Part shown: in pieces, positions 47,148-56,068 of the stretch
How positions within the stretch are numbered: the first letter of the stretch is position 1
How the letters are laid out: each line of letters starts with the position of its first letter
NCBI RefSeq assembly: GCF_000820165.1
Contig: NZ_CDDD01000100.1
Location: forward strand, 56,141 to 120,140
DNA length: 64,000 nt
Reading direction: 5' to 3'
DNA from: Aeromonas taiwanensis
Lineage (GTDB): Bacteria > Pseudomonadota > Gammaproteobacteria > Enterobacterales > Aeromonadaceae
Notes under the pieces: generated by a model
Seen by the model: only the letters and a program-made list of their open reading frames with translations
What the model was told of the DNA's origin: nothing
Database searches by the model: none
Program-made: the position numbers and the translations under genes

Positions 47148-47614
47148 TCCCTCCCGACCCGGGGGCGCACGCCAAATGTGGCAATGTGGCTCCGGCCTCC
47201 CTCCCGGCTTGTGCCACCCTCGCCCCCACGTTTTCATGTCCTCTCTCCAGGCTGCCCTATCTTGGTTCATCCCTCCCAATAGTGGGCCCTGTTGGCAAAA
47301 TAATTCGCTTGATGAGTGCGTTGTCAGCGGAATTTTCCGCCCCATTCCGGTGCGTCCGATTTTTTTGCGAAAAATAATCCTCACACTCGAGGAGGCTTTT
47401 AACAGCAGGCCATTTTGCAAATAAGGGTCTATTTTTGATTCTAAGAGTGCATATCGACCCGCTTGCCTATTTTGTGCTGTTGCACCAGATTTGGGCCGGT
47501 TTGCACCGATTGACAGGTTTTTGAGTCGCTCGATAAGCTGCGAAAAAGCAGGTAAATGAAGGCATCTTGCCAGGTTTTGATGCCTATTTGAATCAAACCA
47601 CAGGGAAGAGTGAG
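47148..47614. other. Gene-free region upstream of the aap operon
   Basis: This 467-base stretch changes from C-rich (47150-47260) to AT-rich. I see no ORF with a plausible start. Items of note are a GCGGAA/TTCCGC palindrome near 47335, two similar 19-20 base repeats at 47471-47509, and a sigma-70-like TTGACA ... GATAAG promoter described below. Confidence 0.6.
47471..47537 (+). promoter_or_regulatory. aap promoter with upstream direct repeats
   Basis: TTGACA at 47510-47515 and GATAAG at 47532-47537, 16 bases apart, form a fair sigma-70 promoter. Directly upstream are two related 19-20 base repeats (47471-47489 and 47490-47509), each ending TTGCACC with a short gap. The first reads TGCACCA followed by a weaker reverse half, resembling an NtrC site, but no sigma-54 promoter is evident. 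Confidence 0.4.
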
Positions 47615-48634
47615 ATGAAGCAGATACACAAGGCAGGTATGGTAATGGTGCTGTCGCTGGTGGCAGCCAATGCGTGGGCCGACGGCACACTGGATGCGGT
47701 CAAGAAGAAGGGATTCGTGCAGTGCGGGGTGGGCGATGGCCTGCCTGGCTTCTCCAATCCGGATGCCAAGGGCACCTGGACCGGTCTGGACGTGGACGTG
47801 TGCCGGGCCGTGGCTGCGGCCGTGCTGGGGGATGCCGGCAAGGTCAAGTATGTCTCCCTCACCGCCAAGGAGCGGTTCACCGCCCTGCAGTCCGGCGAGG
47901 TGGATCTGTTGTCGCGCAACACCACCTGGACCCTGACCCGGGACGGGTCGCTGGGTCTGACCTTTGCCGGGGTGAACTACTACGATGGCCAGGGCTTCCT
48001 GGTCAAGCAGTCCCTCGGGGTCAAGAGCGCCAAGGAGCTCGACGGCGCCGCCGTCTGCATCCAGTCCGGTACCACCACAGAGCTCAACCTGGCGGACTAT
48101 TTCCGCGCCAATGGTGGCATGAAATATACCCCTGTGGTGTTCGATACCTCGGATCAGACCGTCAAGGGGTTCGAGGCGGGGCGCTGCGACGTGCTGACCT
48201 CGGATCAGTCCCAGCTCTATGCCCTCAAGATCAAGCTCACCAAGCCGGCGGAGGCCATGGTGCTGCCTGAGGTGATCTCCAAGGAGCCACTGGGGCCTGC
48301 CGTGCGCCAGGGGGACGATCAGTGGTTCAAGGTGGTGCGCTGGAGTCTGAACGCCATGCTCAACGCCGAGGAAGCCGGGGTCACCAGTGCCAACGTGGAT
48401 GAGATGCTCAAGTCCACCAACCCGGATATCCGCCGTCTGCTGGGGCTGGAAGAGCCCAAGGGCTCGGTGCTGGGGCTCGATGACAAGTGGGCCTACAACA
48501 TCGTCAAACAGGTCGGCAACTACGGCGAATCCTTCGATCGCAACGTCGGTGCCGGCTCCCCCCTCAAGATCGATCGCGGTATCAACGCGCTCTGGAACAA
48601 GGGTGGCCTGATGTACGCGCCGCCCATCCGCTGA
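47615..48634 (+). CDS. aapJ: General amino-acid ABC transporter binding protein AapJ
   Basis: The 339-residue periplasmic protein has a signal peptide (ending NAWA) and a family 3 binding domain with KKKGFVQCGVGDGLPGFSNPDAKGTWTGLDVDVCRAVAAAVLG (in parts), RNTTWTLTRD and VCIQSGTTTELNLADYFR, which are characteristic of the AapJ/YhdW group that bind a wide range of L-amino acids. AAGAGTGAG precedes the ATG. The permeases and ATPase follow, giving a complete aapJQMP operon. Confidence 0.92.
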   Translation: MKQIHKAGMVMVLSLVAANAWADGTLDAVKKKGFVQCGVGDGLPGFSNPDAKGTWTGLDVDVCRAVAAAVLGDAGKVKYVSLTAKERFTALQSGEVDLLSRNTTWTLTRDGSLGLTFAGVNYYDGQGFLVKQSLGVKSAKELDGAAVCIQSGTTTELNLADYFRANGGMKYTPVVFDTSDQTVKGFEAGRCDVLTSDQSQLYALKIKLTKPAEAMVLPEVISKEPLGPAVRQGDDQWFKVVRWSLNAMLNAEEAGVTSANVDEMLKSTNPDIRRLLGLEEPKGSVLGLDDKWAYNIVKQVGNYGESFDRNVGAGSPLKIDRGINALWNKGGLMYAPPIR

Positions 48635-48694
48635 GTCGACAACAATCGGGGGGCAAGGCCCCCCATTTCCCCTGGCTTTGTCGGAGTCATCCTC

Positions 48695-49882
48695 ATGGCG
48701 TTACACGCATCAAACCATAGGAAAGAACAGGGCCGCTGGTGGTATGACGCCAAGGTGCGGGCATTGATCTTCCAGTGCCTGGCCATCGCGGTCGTTGTCG
48801 GGTTCCTGTTCTACATCGTCAACAATGCCCTGACCAATCTGGCCACCCGTGGCATCACCACCGGCTTCGGTTTCCTGGGCAACACGGCTGGCTTCGGCAT
48901 TCTGCAGAGCCTGATCTCCTATGACGAAACCTATACCTTCGGCCGTACCTTTGTGGTGGGGCTGCTCAACACCCTGCTGGTTTCCGTGCTCGGCATCCTG
49001 TTTGCCACCCTGCTCGGTTTCATGCTCGGGGTGGCGCGTCTGTCGCGCAACTGGCTGGTGGCGCGGATTGCGGCCGTCTACATAGAGACGTTTCGCAACA
49101 TCCCGCTGCTGCTGCAGATCTTCTTCTGGTACTTCTCGGTGCTGCGTACTCTGCCATCACCGCGCCAGAGCGTGGATCTGGGGGGGCTCGCCTTCCTCAA
49201 CGTGCGGGGCTTCTATCTACCCAAGCCGGTGTTCGAAGAGGGATTCGGTTACGTGCTCTGGGCCCTGCTGATCGCCGTGGTGCTGAGCTGGGGACTGAGC
49301 CGCTGGGCACGGCGCCGTCAGGCCCTGACCGGCAGGATATTCCCGTTCTGGCGCTGTGCGGCCGGGTTGGTCATTCTGCTCCCGGCCGTCACCTTCCTGC
49401 TGGCGGGCAGTCCGCTCAGCTGGAGCGTGCCAGCGTTGCAGGGATTCAACTTCCGGGGAGGGATGACGGTCCTGCCCGAGCTTGCGGCTCTGCTGCTGGC
49501 GCTGACCATCTACACGGCGGCCTTCATCGCGGAGATAGTGCGCTCCGGCATCCTGGCCATCAGCAAGGGGCAGACGGAGGCCGCCTCCGCACTCGGGCTC
49601 TCCCCCGCCAAGACGTTGCGGCTGGTGATCATTCCCCAGGCGATGCGGGTCATCATCCCTCCCTTGACCAGCCAGTATCTGAACCTTACCAAGAACTCCT
49701 CGCTGGCCACGGCCATCGGCTATCCGGATCTGGTGTCTGTCTTCATGGGCACCACCCTCAACCAGACCGGGCAGGCCATCGAGGTCATCGCCATGACCAT
49801 GGGGGTCTATCTCGTCATCAGTATCACCACCTCGGTGCTGATGAACATCTACAACCGCAGGATGACGCTGGTGGAGCGCTAG
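48695..49882 (+). CDS. aapQ: Amino-acid ABC transporter permease AapQ
   Basis: The 395-residue permease has about eight membrane helices and a C-terminal EAA loop (EAASALGLSPAKTLRLVIIPQAMRVIIPPL) where the ATPase docks. The length and the long N-terminal portion with a periplasmic insertion are typical of AapQ/YhdX. It is nine bases before aapM, with which it forms a heterodimer. Confidence 0.92.
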   Translation: MALHASNHRKEQGRWWYDAKVRALIFQCLAIAVVVGFLFYIVNNALTNLATRGITTGFGFLGNTAGFGILQSLISYDETYTFGRTFVVGLLNTLLVSVLGILFATLLGFMLGVARLSRNWLVARIAAVYIETFRNIPLLLQIFFWYFSVLRTLPSPRQSVDLGGLAFLNVRGFYLPKPVFEEGFGYVLWALLIAVVLSWGLSRWARRRQALTGRIFPFWRCAAGLVILLPAVTFLLAGSPLSWSVPALQGFNFRGGMTVLPELAALLLALTIYTAAFIAEIVRSGILAISKGQTEAASALGLSPAKTLRLVIIPQAMRVIIPPLTSQYLNLTKNSSLATAIGYPDLVSVFMGTTLNQTGQAIEVIAMTMGVYLVISITTSVLMNIYNRRMTLVER

Positions 49883-49891
49883 GGAGCTGTC

Positions 49892-50986
49892 ATGTTCGTG
49901 AACGAATTGCAGGAGGCCTTGCCGCCTCCCAGCCATCGCCGGGGCCTGGTCGCCTGGCTCAGGCAGAATCTGTTTCCCAACTGGTGGAACGGCCTGTTGA
50001 CCATGGCGCTGGCCTATCTGCTGCTGCCACTGATCTGGTCCGCCCTGGACTGGGCGCTGTTCTCGGCCACCTGGCAGGGGAACAGCCGTGAAGCCTGCGC
50101 CGAGGGAGGGGCGTGCTGGATCTTCATCGAGAGCCGGCTGGGGCAGTATCTCTATGGCTTCTATCCGGCCGATCAGTACTGGCGCATCAACCTGACCTTC
50201 GCCGGCCTGGCGGTGCTGCTGGCCTTGCTCATCTGGCCAAAGACCCCTCGCAAGGGGGGGCTGGCGCTCTTTACCCTGCTGGTGTTTCCTGTCATCGCCT
50301 TCTTCCTCATCCATGGTGGGGCTGGGCTGGAGGTGGTGGAGACGAACCGCTGGGGGGGGCTGATGCTGACCCTGGTGCTGGCGGTGGTGGGCATAGTGGT
50401 CGCCCTGCCGTTCGGTATCCTGCTGGCGCTGGGACGTCGCTCCCACATGCCGGTCATCTCCAGCCTCTCCACTGTCTACATCGAGTTCTGGCGGGCGGTG
50501 CCGCTCATCACAGTGCTCTTCATGGCGTCCGTCATGCTGCCGCTGTTCATGAGTACCGAGGTGGAGCTCGACAAGCTGCTGAGGGCGCTCATCGGCATCA
50601 TCCTGTTCCAGGCGGCCTATGTGGCGGAAGTGGTGAGAGGGGGGTTGCAGGCAATACCCAAGGGGCAGTACGAGGCGGGGGATGCCCTGGGGCTCTCCTA
50701 CTGGAAGGTGATGGGACTCATCATCATGCCGCAGGCCCTCAAGATCACCATCCCCTCGCTGGTGAACACCTTTATCTCCCTGTTCAAGGACACCAGCCTG
50801 GTGCTCATCATCGGGCTGTTCGATCTGTTGGCCATCTCCAAGGTGGCGCTGGCGGATCCAGCCTGGCTGGGGTATTCCACCGAGGCGTATGTCTTTATCG
50901 CCATGATTTTCTGGATGTTCTGTTTTGGCATGTCCCGCTACTCCATCTATCTGGAGCGCAAACTCAACACGGGCCACAAGCATTAG
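49892..50986 (+). CDS. aapM: Amino-acid ABC transporter permease AapM
   Basis: The 364-residue permease has the AapM/YhdY layout: an N-terminal helix group, the segment [31 protein letters not shown], and the EAA loop [32 protein letters not shown]. It pairs with AapQ in the inner membrane. GGAG precedes the ATG at 49892. Confidence 0.92.
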   Translation: MFVNELQEALPPPSHRRGLVAWLRQNLFPNWWNGLLTMALAYLLLPLIWSALDWALFSATWQGNSREACAEGGACWIFIESRLGQYLYGFYPADQYWRINLTFAGLAVLLALLIWPKTPRKGGLALFTLLVFPVIAFFLIHGGAGLEVVETNRWGGLMLTLVLAVVGIVVALPFGILLALGRRSHMPVISSLSTVYIEFWRAVPLITVLFMASVMLPLFMSTEVELDKLLRALIGIILFQAAYVAEVVRGGLQAIPKGQYEAGDALGLSYWKVMGLIIMPQALKITIPSLVNTFISLFKDTSLVLIIGLFDLLAISKVALADPAWLGYSTEAYVFIAMIFWMFCFGMSRYSIYLERKLNTGHKH

Positions 50987-50999
50987 GAGTAGTTTCGAG

Positions 51000-51743
51000 A
51001 TGAAAACGGACGCTGTCGTCGAACTGAAAGCAGTCAACAAGTGGTACGGTGAATTTCATGTGCTGCGCAACATCAACCTGCAGGTGGGCAGAGGAGAGAA
51101 GATCGTCATCTGCGGCCCATCTGGCTCAGGCAAGTCCACCATGATCCGCTGCATCAACCGGCTGGAGGAGCACCAGAGCGGACACATCCTGGTCAAGGGC
51201 ACGGCCCTGACCTCGGATCTCAAGAACATCGAGGCGGTGCGCCGGGAGGTGGGGATGGTGTTCCAGCACTTCAACCTCTTCCCCCATCTGACCGTGCTGG
51301 AGAATTGCTGCCTTGCCCCCATCTGGGTCAAGCAGTTGCCACGCAAGGAGGCCGAGGAGATCGCCATGAACTTCCTGCGCCGGGTCCGGATCCCGGAGCA
51401 GGCGCTGAAGTACCCGGGCCAGCTCTCCGGCGGTCAGCAGCAGCGGGTCGCCATCGCCCGCAGTCTCTGCATGAATCCCCAGGTCATGCTGTTTGACGAA
51501 CCCACCTCGGCGCTCGACCCCGAAATGGTGCGCGAGGTGCTGGACGTCATGGTGGAGCTGGCCCACGAGGGGATGACCATGCTCTGCGTCACCCACGAGA
51601 TGGGGTTTGCCAAGCAGGTGGCGGATCGGGTGATCTTCATGGACAGAGGGCAGATCATCGAGGAGAACGTGCCGGATCAGTTCTTCGACAACCCCCAGTC
51701 GGATCGGACCAAGCTGTTCCTCTCCCAGATCCTGCAGCATTGA
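51000..51743 (+). CDS. aapP: Amino-acid ABC transporter ATPase AapP
   Basis: The 247-residue ATPase has Walker [10 protein letters not shown] (residues 40-48), Q-loop in [11 protein letters not shown], signature [13 protein letters not shown], Walker [15 protein letters not shown] and the H-loop [11 protein letters not shown], all typical of polar amino-acid importers. AGGAG lies nine bases before the ATG. It is the last gene of the aapJQMP operon. Confidence 0.94.
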   Translation: MKTDAVVELKAVNKWYGEFHVLRNINLQVGRGEKIVICGPSGSGKSTMIRCINRLEEHQSGHILVKGTALTSDLKNIEAVRREVGMVFQHFNLFPHLTVLENCCLAPIWVKQLPRKEAEEIAMNFLRRVRIPEQALKYPGQLSGGQQQRVAIARSLCMNPQVMLFDEPTSALDPEMVREVLDVMVELAHEGMTMLCVTHEMGFAKQVADRVIFMDRGQIIEENVPDQFFDNPQSDRTKLFLSQILQH

Positions 51744-51768
51744 GCCCATCGGGTGCGACGTCGCCCAT

Positions 51769-51802
51769 AAAAAAAGCCCGCACGCTACGGTGAGCGGCGG
51801 GC
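51769..51802. terminator. Terminator between aapP and ytfK
   Basis: A six-base stem (51776-51781 with 51797-51802) with a 15-base loop and an A-run at its left edge, which gives a U-run to leftward transcripts from ytfK. Confidence 0.65.
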
Positions 51803-51844
51803 AAGCAAGAGCATGGAAGCAGACTACAGACAGAAAGGAGTATG

Positions 51845-52060
51845 TCAGCCCGGCAGCAGGGTGGTGGTGCGCAGGTCGCGCACGGCCAGGTTGATCTGGC
51901 GGGCCAGACGCAGGGCCTGACGACAGCTCAGCCCTGTCACATCGATGACGCCCCCCTGAAACTCGAACCGTCCCATCGCCTCTACCATGAAACTTCCATG
52001 ATGGAAGCTCTTGATATAGCGGGCTATTCGACGGGGAGACAACTGCTTGAACACCTTCAT
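51845..52060 (-). CDS. ytfK: YtfK (DUF1107), probable SpoT-stimulating protein
   Basis: In E. coli YtfK binds SpoT and shifts it toward (p)ppGpp synthesis during phosphate or fatty-acid starvation. This 71-residue product resembles it in length and along the first half (MKVFKQLSPRRIARYIKSF ... GRFEFQGG against MKIFQRYNPLQVAKYVKIL ... GAFEFDKG). The ATG at 52060 begins the family N-terminus; the longer open frame upstream is not coding. A strong Pho box lies 48-65 bases upstream. Confidence 0.85.
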   Translation of the reverse strand: MKVFKQLSPRRIARYIKSFHHGSFMVEAMGRFEFQGGVIDVTGLSCRQALRLARQINLAVRDLRTTTLLPG

Positions 52061-52107
52061 GACCAGAGACCCTGTTGCTTGGACAGGGCACACTATGCCC
52101 AGCAAGG

Positions 52108-52125
52108 GTGACAGTGATGTGACAA
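52108..52125 (-). promoter_or_regulatory. Pho box upstream of ytfK
   Basis: The minus strand reads TTGTCAC-ATCA-CTGTCAC: one perfect and one near-perfect PhoB half-site with the canonical four-base spacer, 48 bases before the ytfK ATG. Confidence 0.82.
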
Positions 52126-52238
52126 TTGTGGGTGGTTTGTATGAATCCGCTTTTCGGCATGACGGCCTCAGGGGCTGGCGAGGGAAAAAGTAGTGCCGTA
52201 CAAGGCCCTGGCCCCGATATACTGCGGCCATCTCTGGA

Positions 52239-52757
52239 TTGACGAAGGTGCCGCGTGTGGAGTGGGTGGACATAGTAGATGAACAGGACAGGGTGATCGG
52301 GGTGGCGGAGCGTGCCAGGGTGCGTCAGGAGAACCTGCGCCATCGTGCCAGCTATATCCTGGTGCTGGATGACACCGGGCGCGTGCTGGTGCAACGGCGT
52401 ACCCTGGCCAAGGACTTCTGTCCCGGCATGCTGGATGCCTGCGCCGGCGGCGTGGTGACCACGGGGGAGGCGATGGCGCCTTCCGCCCGGCGCGAGCTGG
52501 CGGAGGAGCTGGGGATTCGCGACGTCCCCCTGCAGGATTTCGGCACCTTCTATGCAGAAGGGGAGGCGAGGGGCGGGGCTTACCGGGTCTGGGGCGGCCT
52601 CTTCAGCTGCCATTATCAGGGGCCTGTGCAGCTGCAGGCGGAGGAGGTGAGCGAGGTGCACTGGATGAGCCTCGACGAGATCGCCGGGCGGGCCGAGGAG
52701 TTCACGCCGGACTCCCTGCTGGCGATCGCAACCTGGCAGGCGCGGCGCTCGCAGTAG
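52239..52757 (+). CDS. yfcD: NUDIX hydrolase YfcD
   Basis: The 172-residue protein matches E. coli YfcD: EWVDIVDEQDRVIG, NLRHRASYILVL, LVQRRTLAKDFCPGMLDACAGGVV, then the NUDIX box GGVVTTGEAMAPSARRELAEELGI with its catalytic glutamates, and VWGGLFSC. YfcD is related to IPP isomerase and its substrate is not settled. The start is uncertain: TTG at 52239, GTG at 52248 and GTG at 52257 are all possible and none has a strong Shine-Dalgarno. Confidence 0.9.
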   Translation: MTKVPRVEWVDIVDEQDRVIGVAERARVRQENLRHRASYILVLDDTGRVLVQRRTLAKDFCPGMLDACAGGVVTTGEAMAPSARRELAEELGIRDVPLQDFGTFYAEGEARGGAYRVWGGLFSCHYQGPVQLQAEEVSEVHWMSLDEIAGRAEEFTPDSLLAIATWQARRSQ

Positions 52758-52859
52758 TGCCATGTTGCCAAACCCCGAAGGCCGTCCGGTTGACCGGTGT
52801 CGTTGCCCTTCGGCTTGGAGTAGACTGGGCCTCTTTCGGTCACCTAAGGATGCGTCATC

Positions 52860-53333
52860 ATGATCACGGTCGGTCAATCCCTGCCTACAGGGGAATTTAC
52901 CTTTATCACCGCCGAGGGCAAGCAGGTACTGGACACCCGGGCCCTGTTTGCAGGCAAGCGGGTGGTGCTGTTTGCCGTCCCCGGCGCCTTTACCCCCACC
53001 TGCTCCAACGCCCATCTTCCTGGCTACGTGGTGCTGGCGGACCAGTTCAAAGCTGCGGGGGTGGATACCATCTGCTGCCTGTCGGTCAACGATGCCTTCG
53101 TGATGAAGGCGTGGCAGCAGGCCCAGAACGCCGATGCCATCACCATGCTGGCGGACGGTGACGGCAGCTGGACCCGGGCACTGGGTCTTGCCAAGGAGAC
53201 CGGTGCCTTTGGCGGCGTGCGCGCCCAGCGCTTCGCTCTCATCGCCAACGACGGTGTGGTGGAGCAGCTCTTCGTGGAGGCGCCCGGCAAGTTCGAGGTC
53301 TCCGATGCCCAGAGTCTGCTGGCGGCGCTGTGA
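52860..53333 (+). CDS. Prx5-type peroxiredoxin
   Basis: The 157-residue thiol peroxidase has the peroxidatic Cys48 in the motif PGAFTPTCSNAHLPGY. C67/C68 (in TICCLS) lie where atypical 2-Cys partners may sit. The core LGLAKETGAFGGVRAQRFALI is typical of Prx5/PMP20. It detoxifies peroxides in the cytoplasm, using glutaredoxin or thioredoxin in known relatives. No signal peptide is present. An oxidative-stress role is established for the family; the reductant here is not known. Confidence 0.92.
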   Translation: MITVGQSLPTGEFTFITAEGKQVLDTRALFAGKRVVLFAVPGAFTPTCSNAHLPGYVVLADQFKAAGVDTICCLSVNDAFVMKAWQQAQNADAITMLADGDGSWTRALGLAKETGAFGGVRAQRFALIANDGVVEQLFVEAPGKFEVSDAQSLLAAL

Positions 53334-53404
53334 AAGATTAATCGTTGTTTGATTAGTCCTTGAAATAGCAAGCGGCCCCGTTACACTGAGCCCGTTTTTG
53401 GATG

Positions 53405-53426
53405 GAGCCAGGCTTGCGCCTGGCTC
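53405..53426 (+). terminator. Hairpin after the peroxiredoxin gene
   Basis: A nine-base perfect stem with TTGC loop lies 72 bases after the peroxiredoxin stop, directly before the yrbG start region. The T-run is weak. Confidence 0.5.
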
Positions 53427-53456
53427 TCGTGTTTGCCGTGGATGAGATGGAAGAAT

Positions 53457-54425
53457 ATGACCCTGGCTTTTGTTGCCTTGATTGCCGGACTGGCGTTGCT
53501 GGTCTGGAGTGCGGACAAGTTTGTGGACGGCGCCGCCGCGACCGCCCGTTATGCCGGCATGCCGCCGCTGCTCATCGGCATGGTGATCATCGGTTTTGGT
53601 ACCTCTGCTCCCGAGATGGTGGTGTCGGCCCTGGCCGCGTCCCAGGGCAATCCCGGGCTCGCGCTCGGTAACGCCTATGGCTCCAACATCACCAACATCG
53701 CCCTGATCCTGGGCCTGACGGCCCTTATCAGCCCCATCGCCGTGGCTTCCCAGGTGGTACGCAAGGAGATCCCCATCCTGCTCGGCATCACGCTGCTCTC
53801 CGGTGCCCTGCTCATCGACGGCCATCTGGGCCGCACCGATGCGGTCATTCTGGGGGCCGTGTTCGTGGCGTTGATGGGCTGGTCCATCTGGGCCGGCATG
53901 AACGGCAAGGGCGATGCGCTGGATACGGAGACCGAGGAAGACATCGAGAGTGAGGGCATGTCCCTCAAGGTCGCGCTGTTCTGGCTGGTGCTGGGGCTGG
54001 TGCTGCTCATCGGTGCCTCCCGCCTGCTGGTGTGGGGGGCGGTGACCATCGCCCAGGGCTTTGGCATCAGCGATCTGGTGATTGGTCTCACCATCGTCGC
54101 CGTCGGTACCTCGTTGCCGGAGCTCGCTTCCTCCCTCATCGCCATTCGCAAGAACGAGCACGATCTGGCCCTTGGCAACGTGCTGGGCTCCAACCTGTTC
54201 AACACCCTGGCGGTGGTGGGCATCGCCGCCGGCATCCAGCCGCTGGAAGTGGCGCCCGAGGTGCTCTCCCGGGACTGGAGCCTGATGATGGGTCTGACCC
54301 TGGTGCTGCTGGTGATGTGCCTGGGCCGCAAGGGACAGGGGCGTATCAACCGGCTGGAGGGGGGCGTGCTGCTCGCCTGCTTCGTCGCCTACACCGGTTG
54401 GCTGCTGACGAGCCAGTTCATCTAG
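53457..54425 (+). CDS. yrbG: Calcium/sodium antiporter YrbG
   Basis: The 322-residue antiporter consists of two inverted repeats of five helices. Each contains an alpha-repeat: GFGTSAPEMVVSALAAS with GNAYGSNITNIALILG, and VGTSLPELASSLIAI with GNVLGSNLFNTLAVVG, the cation-binding Glu and Asn positions. A short acidic loop (TETEEDIE) lies between them. ATG at 53457 follows GGAAG. In other gammaproteobacteria yrbG heads the kdsD-lpt cluster; here it stands alone. Confidence 0.93.
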   Translation: MTLAFVALIAGLALLVWSADKFVDGAAATARYAGMPPLLIGMVIIGFGTSAPEMVVSALAASQGNPGLALGNAYGSNITNIALILGLTALISPIAVASQVVRKEIPILLGITLLSGALLIDGHLGRTDAVILGAVFVALMGWSIWAGMNGKGDALDTETEEDIESEGMSLKVALFWLVLGLVLLIGASRLLVWGAVTIAQGFGISDLVIGLTIVAVGTSLPELASSLIAIRKNEHDLALGNVLGSNLFNTLAVVGIAAGIQPLEVAPEVLSRDWSLMMGLTLVLLVMCLGRKGQGRINRLEGGVLLACFVAYTGWLLTSQFI

Positions 54426-54442
54426 CCTGACGATGAAACGAG

Positions 54443-54474
54443 AGAGGGGAAGCCGATGCTTCCCCTCTTTTTTT
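54443..54474 (+). terminator. Terminator of yrbG
   Basis: An 11-base perfect stem with CGAT loop followed by a seven-T run. Confidence 0.9.
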
Positions 54475-54493
54475 GTGCGCTGTGTTGTGCCCG

Positions 54494-55642
54494 TCAGGCC
54501 ACGGCGACCAGTTTCTGCTTCTGGGCGCTGTCCAGGATGAGGATGCTCGCCTTGGGGAAGAAGTTGAAGGTGGAGGCCGACGCCCAGGTGTAGGCACCCA
54601 TCACCCTGCCCACGACCAGCTCCCCAATCTCGAGATCCGGCAGCATGATGCCATCGCGAATGACGTCCACGCTGTCGCAGGTCGGGCCGGAGAGCACGGC
54701 ATTGTGCAGCGGGCCCTGGGCGTAGGGGGTGCTTACCGGGTAGGTGACATGGTCGTAGAGCTGGCCGTTGTAGCTGCCGTAGAGACCGTCATCCAGGTAG
54801 TACCAGATCTTGTCGCCGCGGTGGGCCTTGCCCATGACGCTGGCCACCGAGGTCATGGCCGGCGCACTGATGAAACGGCCCGGCTCGGCAATCTTCTGCA
54901 CGGTGGCGGGCAGCTTGGCCAGGGCCTCGCGGATGGGGGCGCAGAAGCCGTCGATGTCGAACTCGCCCCCGTCATAGTCGACCGGGAAGCCGCCGCCGAT
55001 ATCCAGCACCCAGGGCTTGAGCCCGAGCGCCCAGGCCTGCTCCATGATCTCGCGGCAGGCGTCGATGGCCTGTACGTGGCGACGGGGGTGGGGGACCTGG
55101 GAGCCGACGTGGAACGACAGCCCCATCACCTTGATCCCCTTGGCCTGGGCCAGCTGCAGCAGCGGCAGTGCCTGCTCCGGCGTGCAGCCGAACTTCTTGG
55201 AGAGGTCGACCTTGGTCTCGGGGTTCGGGAAGCTCACCCGCAGCAGCAGTTTCACCTCGTCCTTGTAGGGCAGGAATTTCTCCAGCTCCAGCGGGTTGTC
55301 GTAGACGAACACGGTGCAGCCGTACTCCAGCGCATAGCGGATGTCGCTGTCGCGCTTGATGGGATGGGTATGAATGCAGCGTCCCGGGCGGACACCCTGA
55401 CTGCGCACCAGATCCACTTCGCCATTGGTGGCCAGATCGAAACAGGCCCCCTCTTCCTTCAAGACAGAGACCACTGCCTCGTGGGGCAGGGGTTTGAGTG
55501 CATAGTGCAATCGTACATCGGGCAGGGCGGCCGCCAGGGCCCGATACTGTTTGCGGACGGCTGCCTTGTCGAGCAGCAGCAGGGGGGAGCCGAATTGTTC
55601 AACCAGCTGACGGTAATCTTGTGCAACCAGGGTCTCGTTCAT
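54494..55642 (-). CDS. Alanine-racemase-fold ornithine/lysine decarboxylase
   Basis: The 382-residue PLP enzyme belongs to the fold III (eukaryotic-type ODC) group: PLP-lysine in YALKPLPH, HVGSQ and LDIGGGFPVDY, the phosphate-binding EPGRFISAPA, and the catalytic cysteine in GPTCDSVDVI at the dimer interface. Close relatives include ornithine, lysine or bifunctional decarboxylases. It would make putrescine or cadaverine. It is monocistronic, opposite to yrbG, and has an unusual 150-base leader with hairpin and upstream ORF. Confidence 0.92.
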   Translation of the reverse strand: MNETLVAQDYRQLVEQFGSPLLLLDKAAVRKQYRALAAALPDVRLHYALKPLPHEAVVSVLKEEGACFDLATNGEVDLVRSQGVRPGRCIHTHPIKRDSDIRYALEYGCTVFVYDNPLELEKFLPYKDEVKLLLRVSFPNPETKVDLSKKFGCTPEQALPLLQLAQAKGIKVMGLSFHVGSQVPHPRRHVQAIDACREIMEQAWALGLKPWVLDIGGGFPVDYDGGEFDIDGFCAPIREALAKLPATVQKIAEPGRFISAPAMTSVASVMGKAHRGDKIWYYLDDGLYGSYNGQLYDHVTYPVSTPYAQGPLHNAVLSGPTCDSVDVIRDGIMLPDLEIGELVVGRVMGAYTWASASTFNFFPKASILILDSAQKQKLVAVA

Positions 55643-55752
55643 TCTCTTTTGGTCATCCTTAGGGGGCGTGATATGCCCAAGCCATATGCGATTGAACCGG
55701 CGACGGCCGGGTCAGGCGAGCGGTCCGGTGGGACCAACCAGGCACACTGCAT
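55639..55752 (-). CDS. Possible 37-codon leader ORF coupled to the decarboxylase
   Basis: A short ORF opens with ATG at 55752, preceded by AAGGAAG four bases away, and ends with a TGA that overlaps the decarboxylase ATG as ATGA. The 37-residue product (starting MQCAWLVPPD) has no recognisable family. Its start codon and Shine-Dalgarno lie in a hairpin. It is either a real leader peptide or a chance frame; the ATGA overlap and the Shine-Dalgarno argue for the former. Confidence 0.35.
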   Translation of the reverse strand: MQCAWLVPPDRSPDPAVAGSIAYGLGISRPLRMTKRE

Positions 55753-55780
55753 AACTTCCTTGCGAAGTGCTTAGTTATGC
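55749..55780 (-). other. Leader hairpin over the upstream ORF start
   Basis: GCATAACT and AGTTATGC (eight-base perfect inverted repeat) flank a 16-base loop containing the AAGGA of the leader ORF. An alternative fold pairs ACTTC with GAAGT inside. Either way the leader ORF start codon is paired. Confidence 0.5.
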
Positions 55781-56068
55781 GCGGGATTATCGGCTTATTG
55801 AGTTTGTGTGCAACCCTTTTGATTGAATATGTCGGCAAGTTTTTCTGGTCGAGACGAAAGGGGCTATCGATATAAACCCCCAGTCGAGCGTCGGAAGAAG
55901 CCGAATCCGGTGGTGGGAGGTAAAGTATTGATAGTTAACAAACATTTAGCATTTACCCCGTTCAGGGGGGAGAACGGAAAAAAGCGGCGGAGCAGGGCAC
56001 GAGTGCGAGACAGCTCACATTTTTTGGATTACCATGCCCGCTTCCTAATCCAAACTAGTTCGGATGAA
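55781..56068. other. Promoter region between decarboxylase leader and riboswitch
   Basis: This divergent region of almost 290 bases is AT-richer than its surroundings and should contain promoters for both sides. I see no real ORF. The short open frame that starts at 55823 overlaps the riboswitch and has no Shine-Dalgarno. Confidence 0.5.

Noticed and set aside
47297..47314. Possible sigma-54 promoter upstream of aapJ
   Set aside because: GG and GC are one base too far apart and the match to the -12 element is poor.
51126..54161. Open frame of about 1000 codons antisense to aapP, yfcD, peroxiredoxin and yrbG
   Set aside because: It spans four real genes and their intergenic regions on the other strand and has low-complexity composition.
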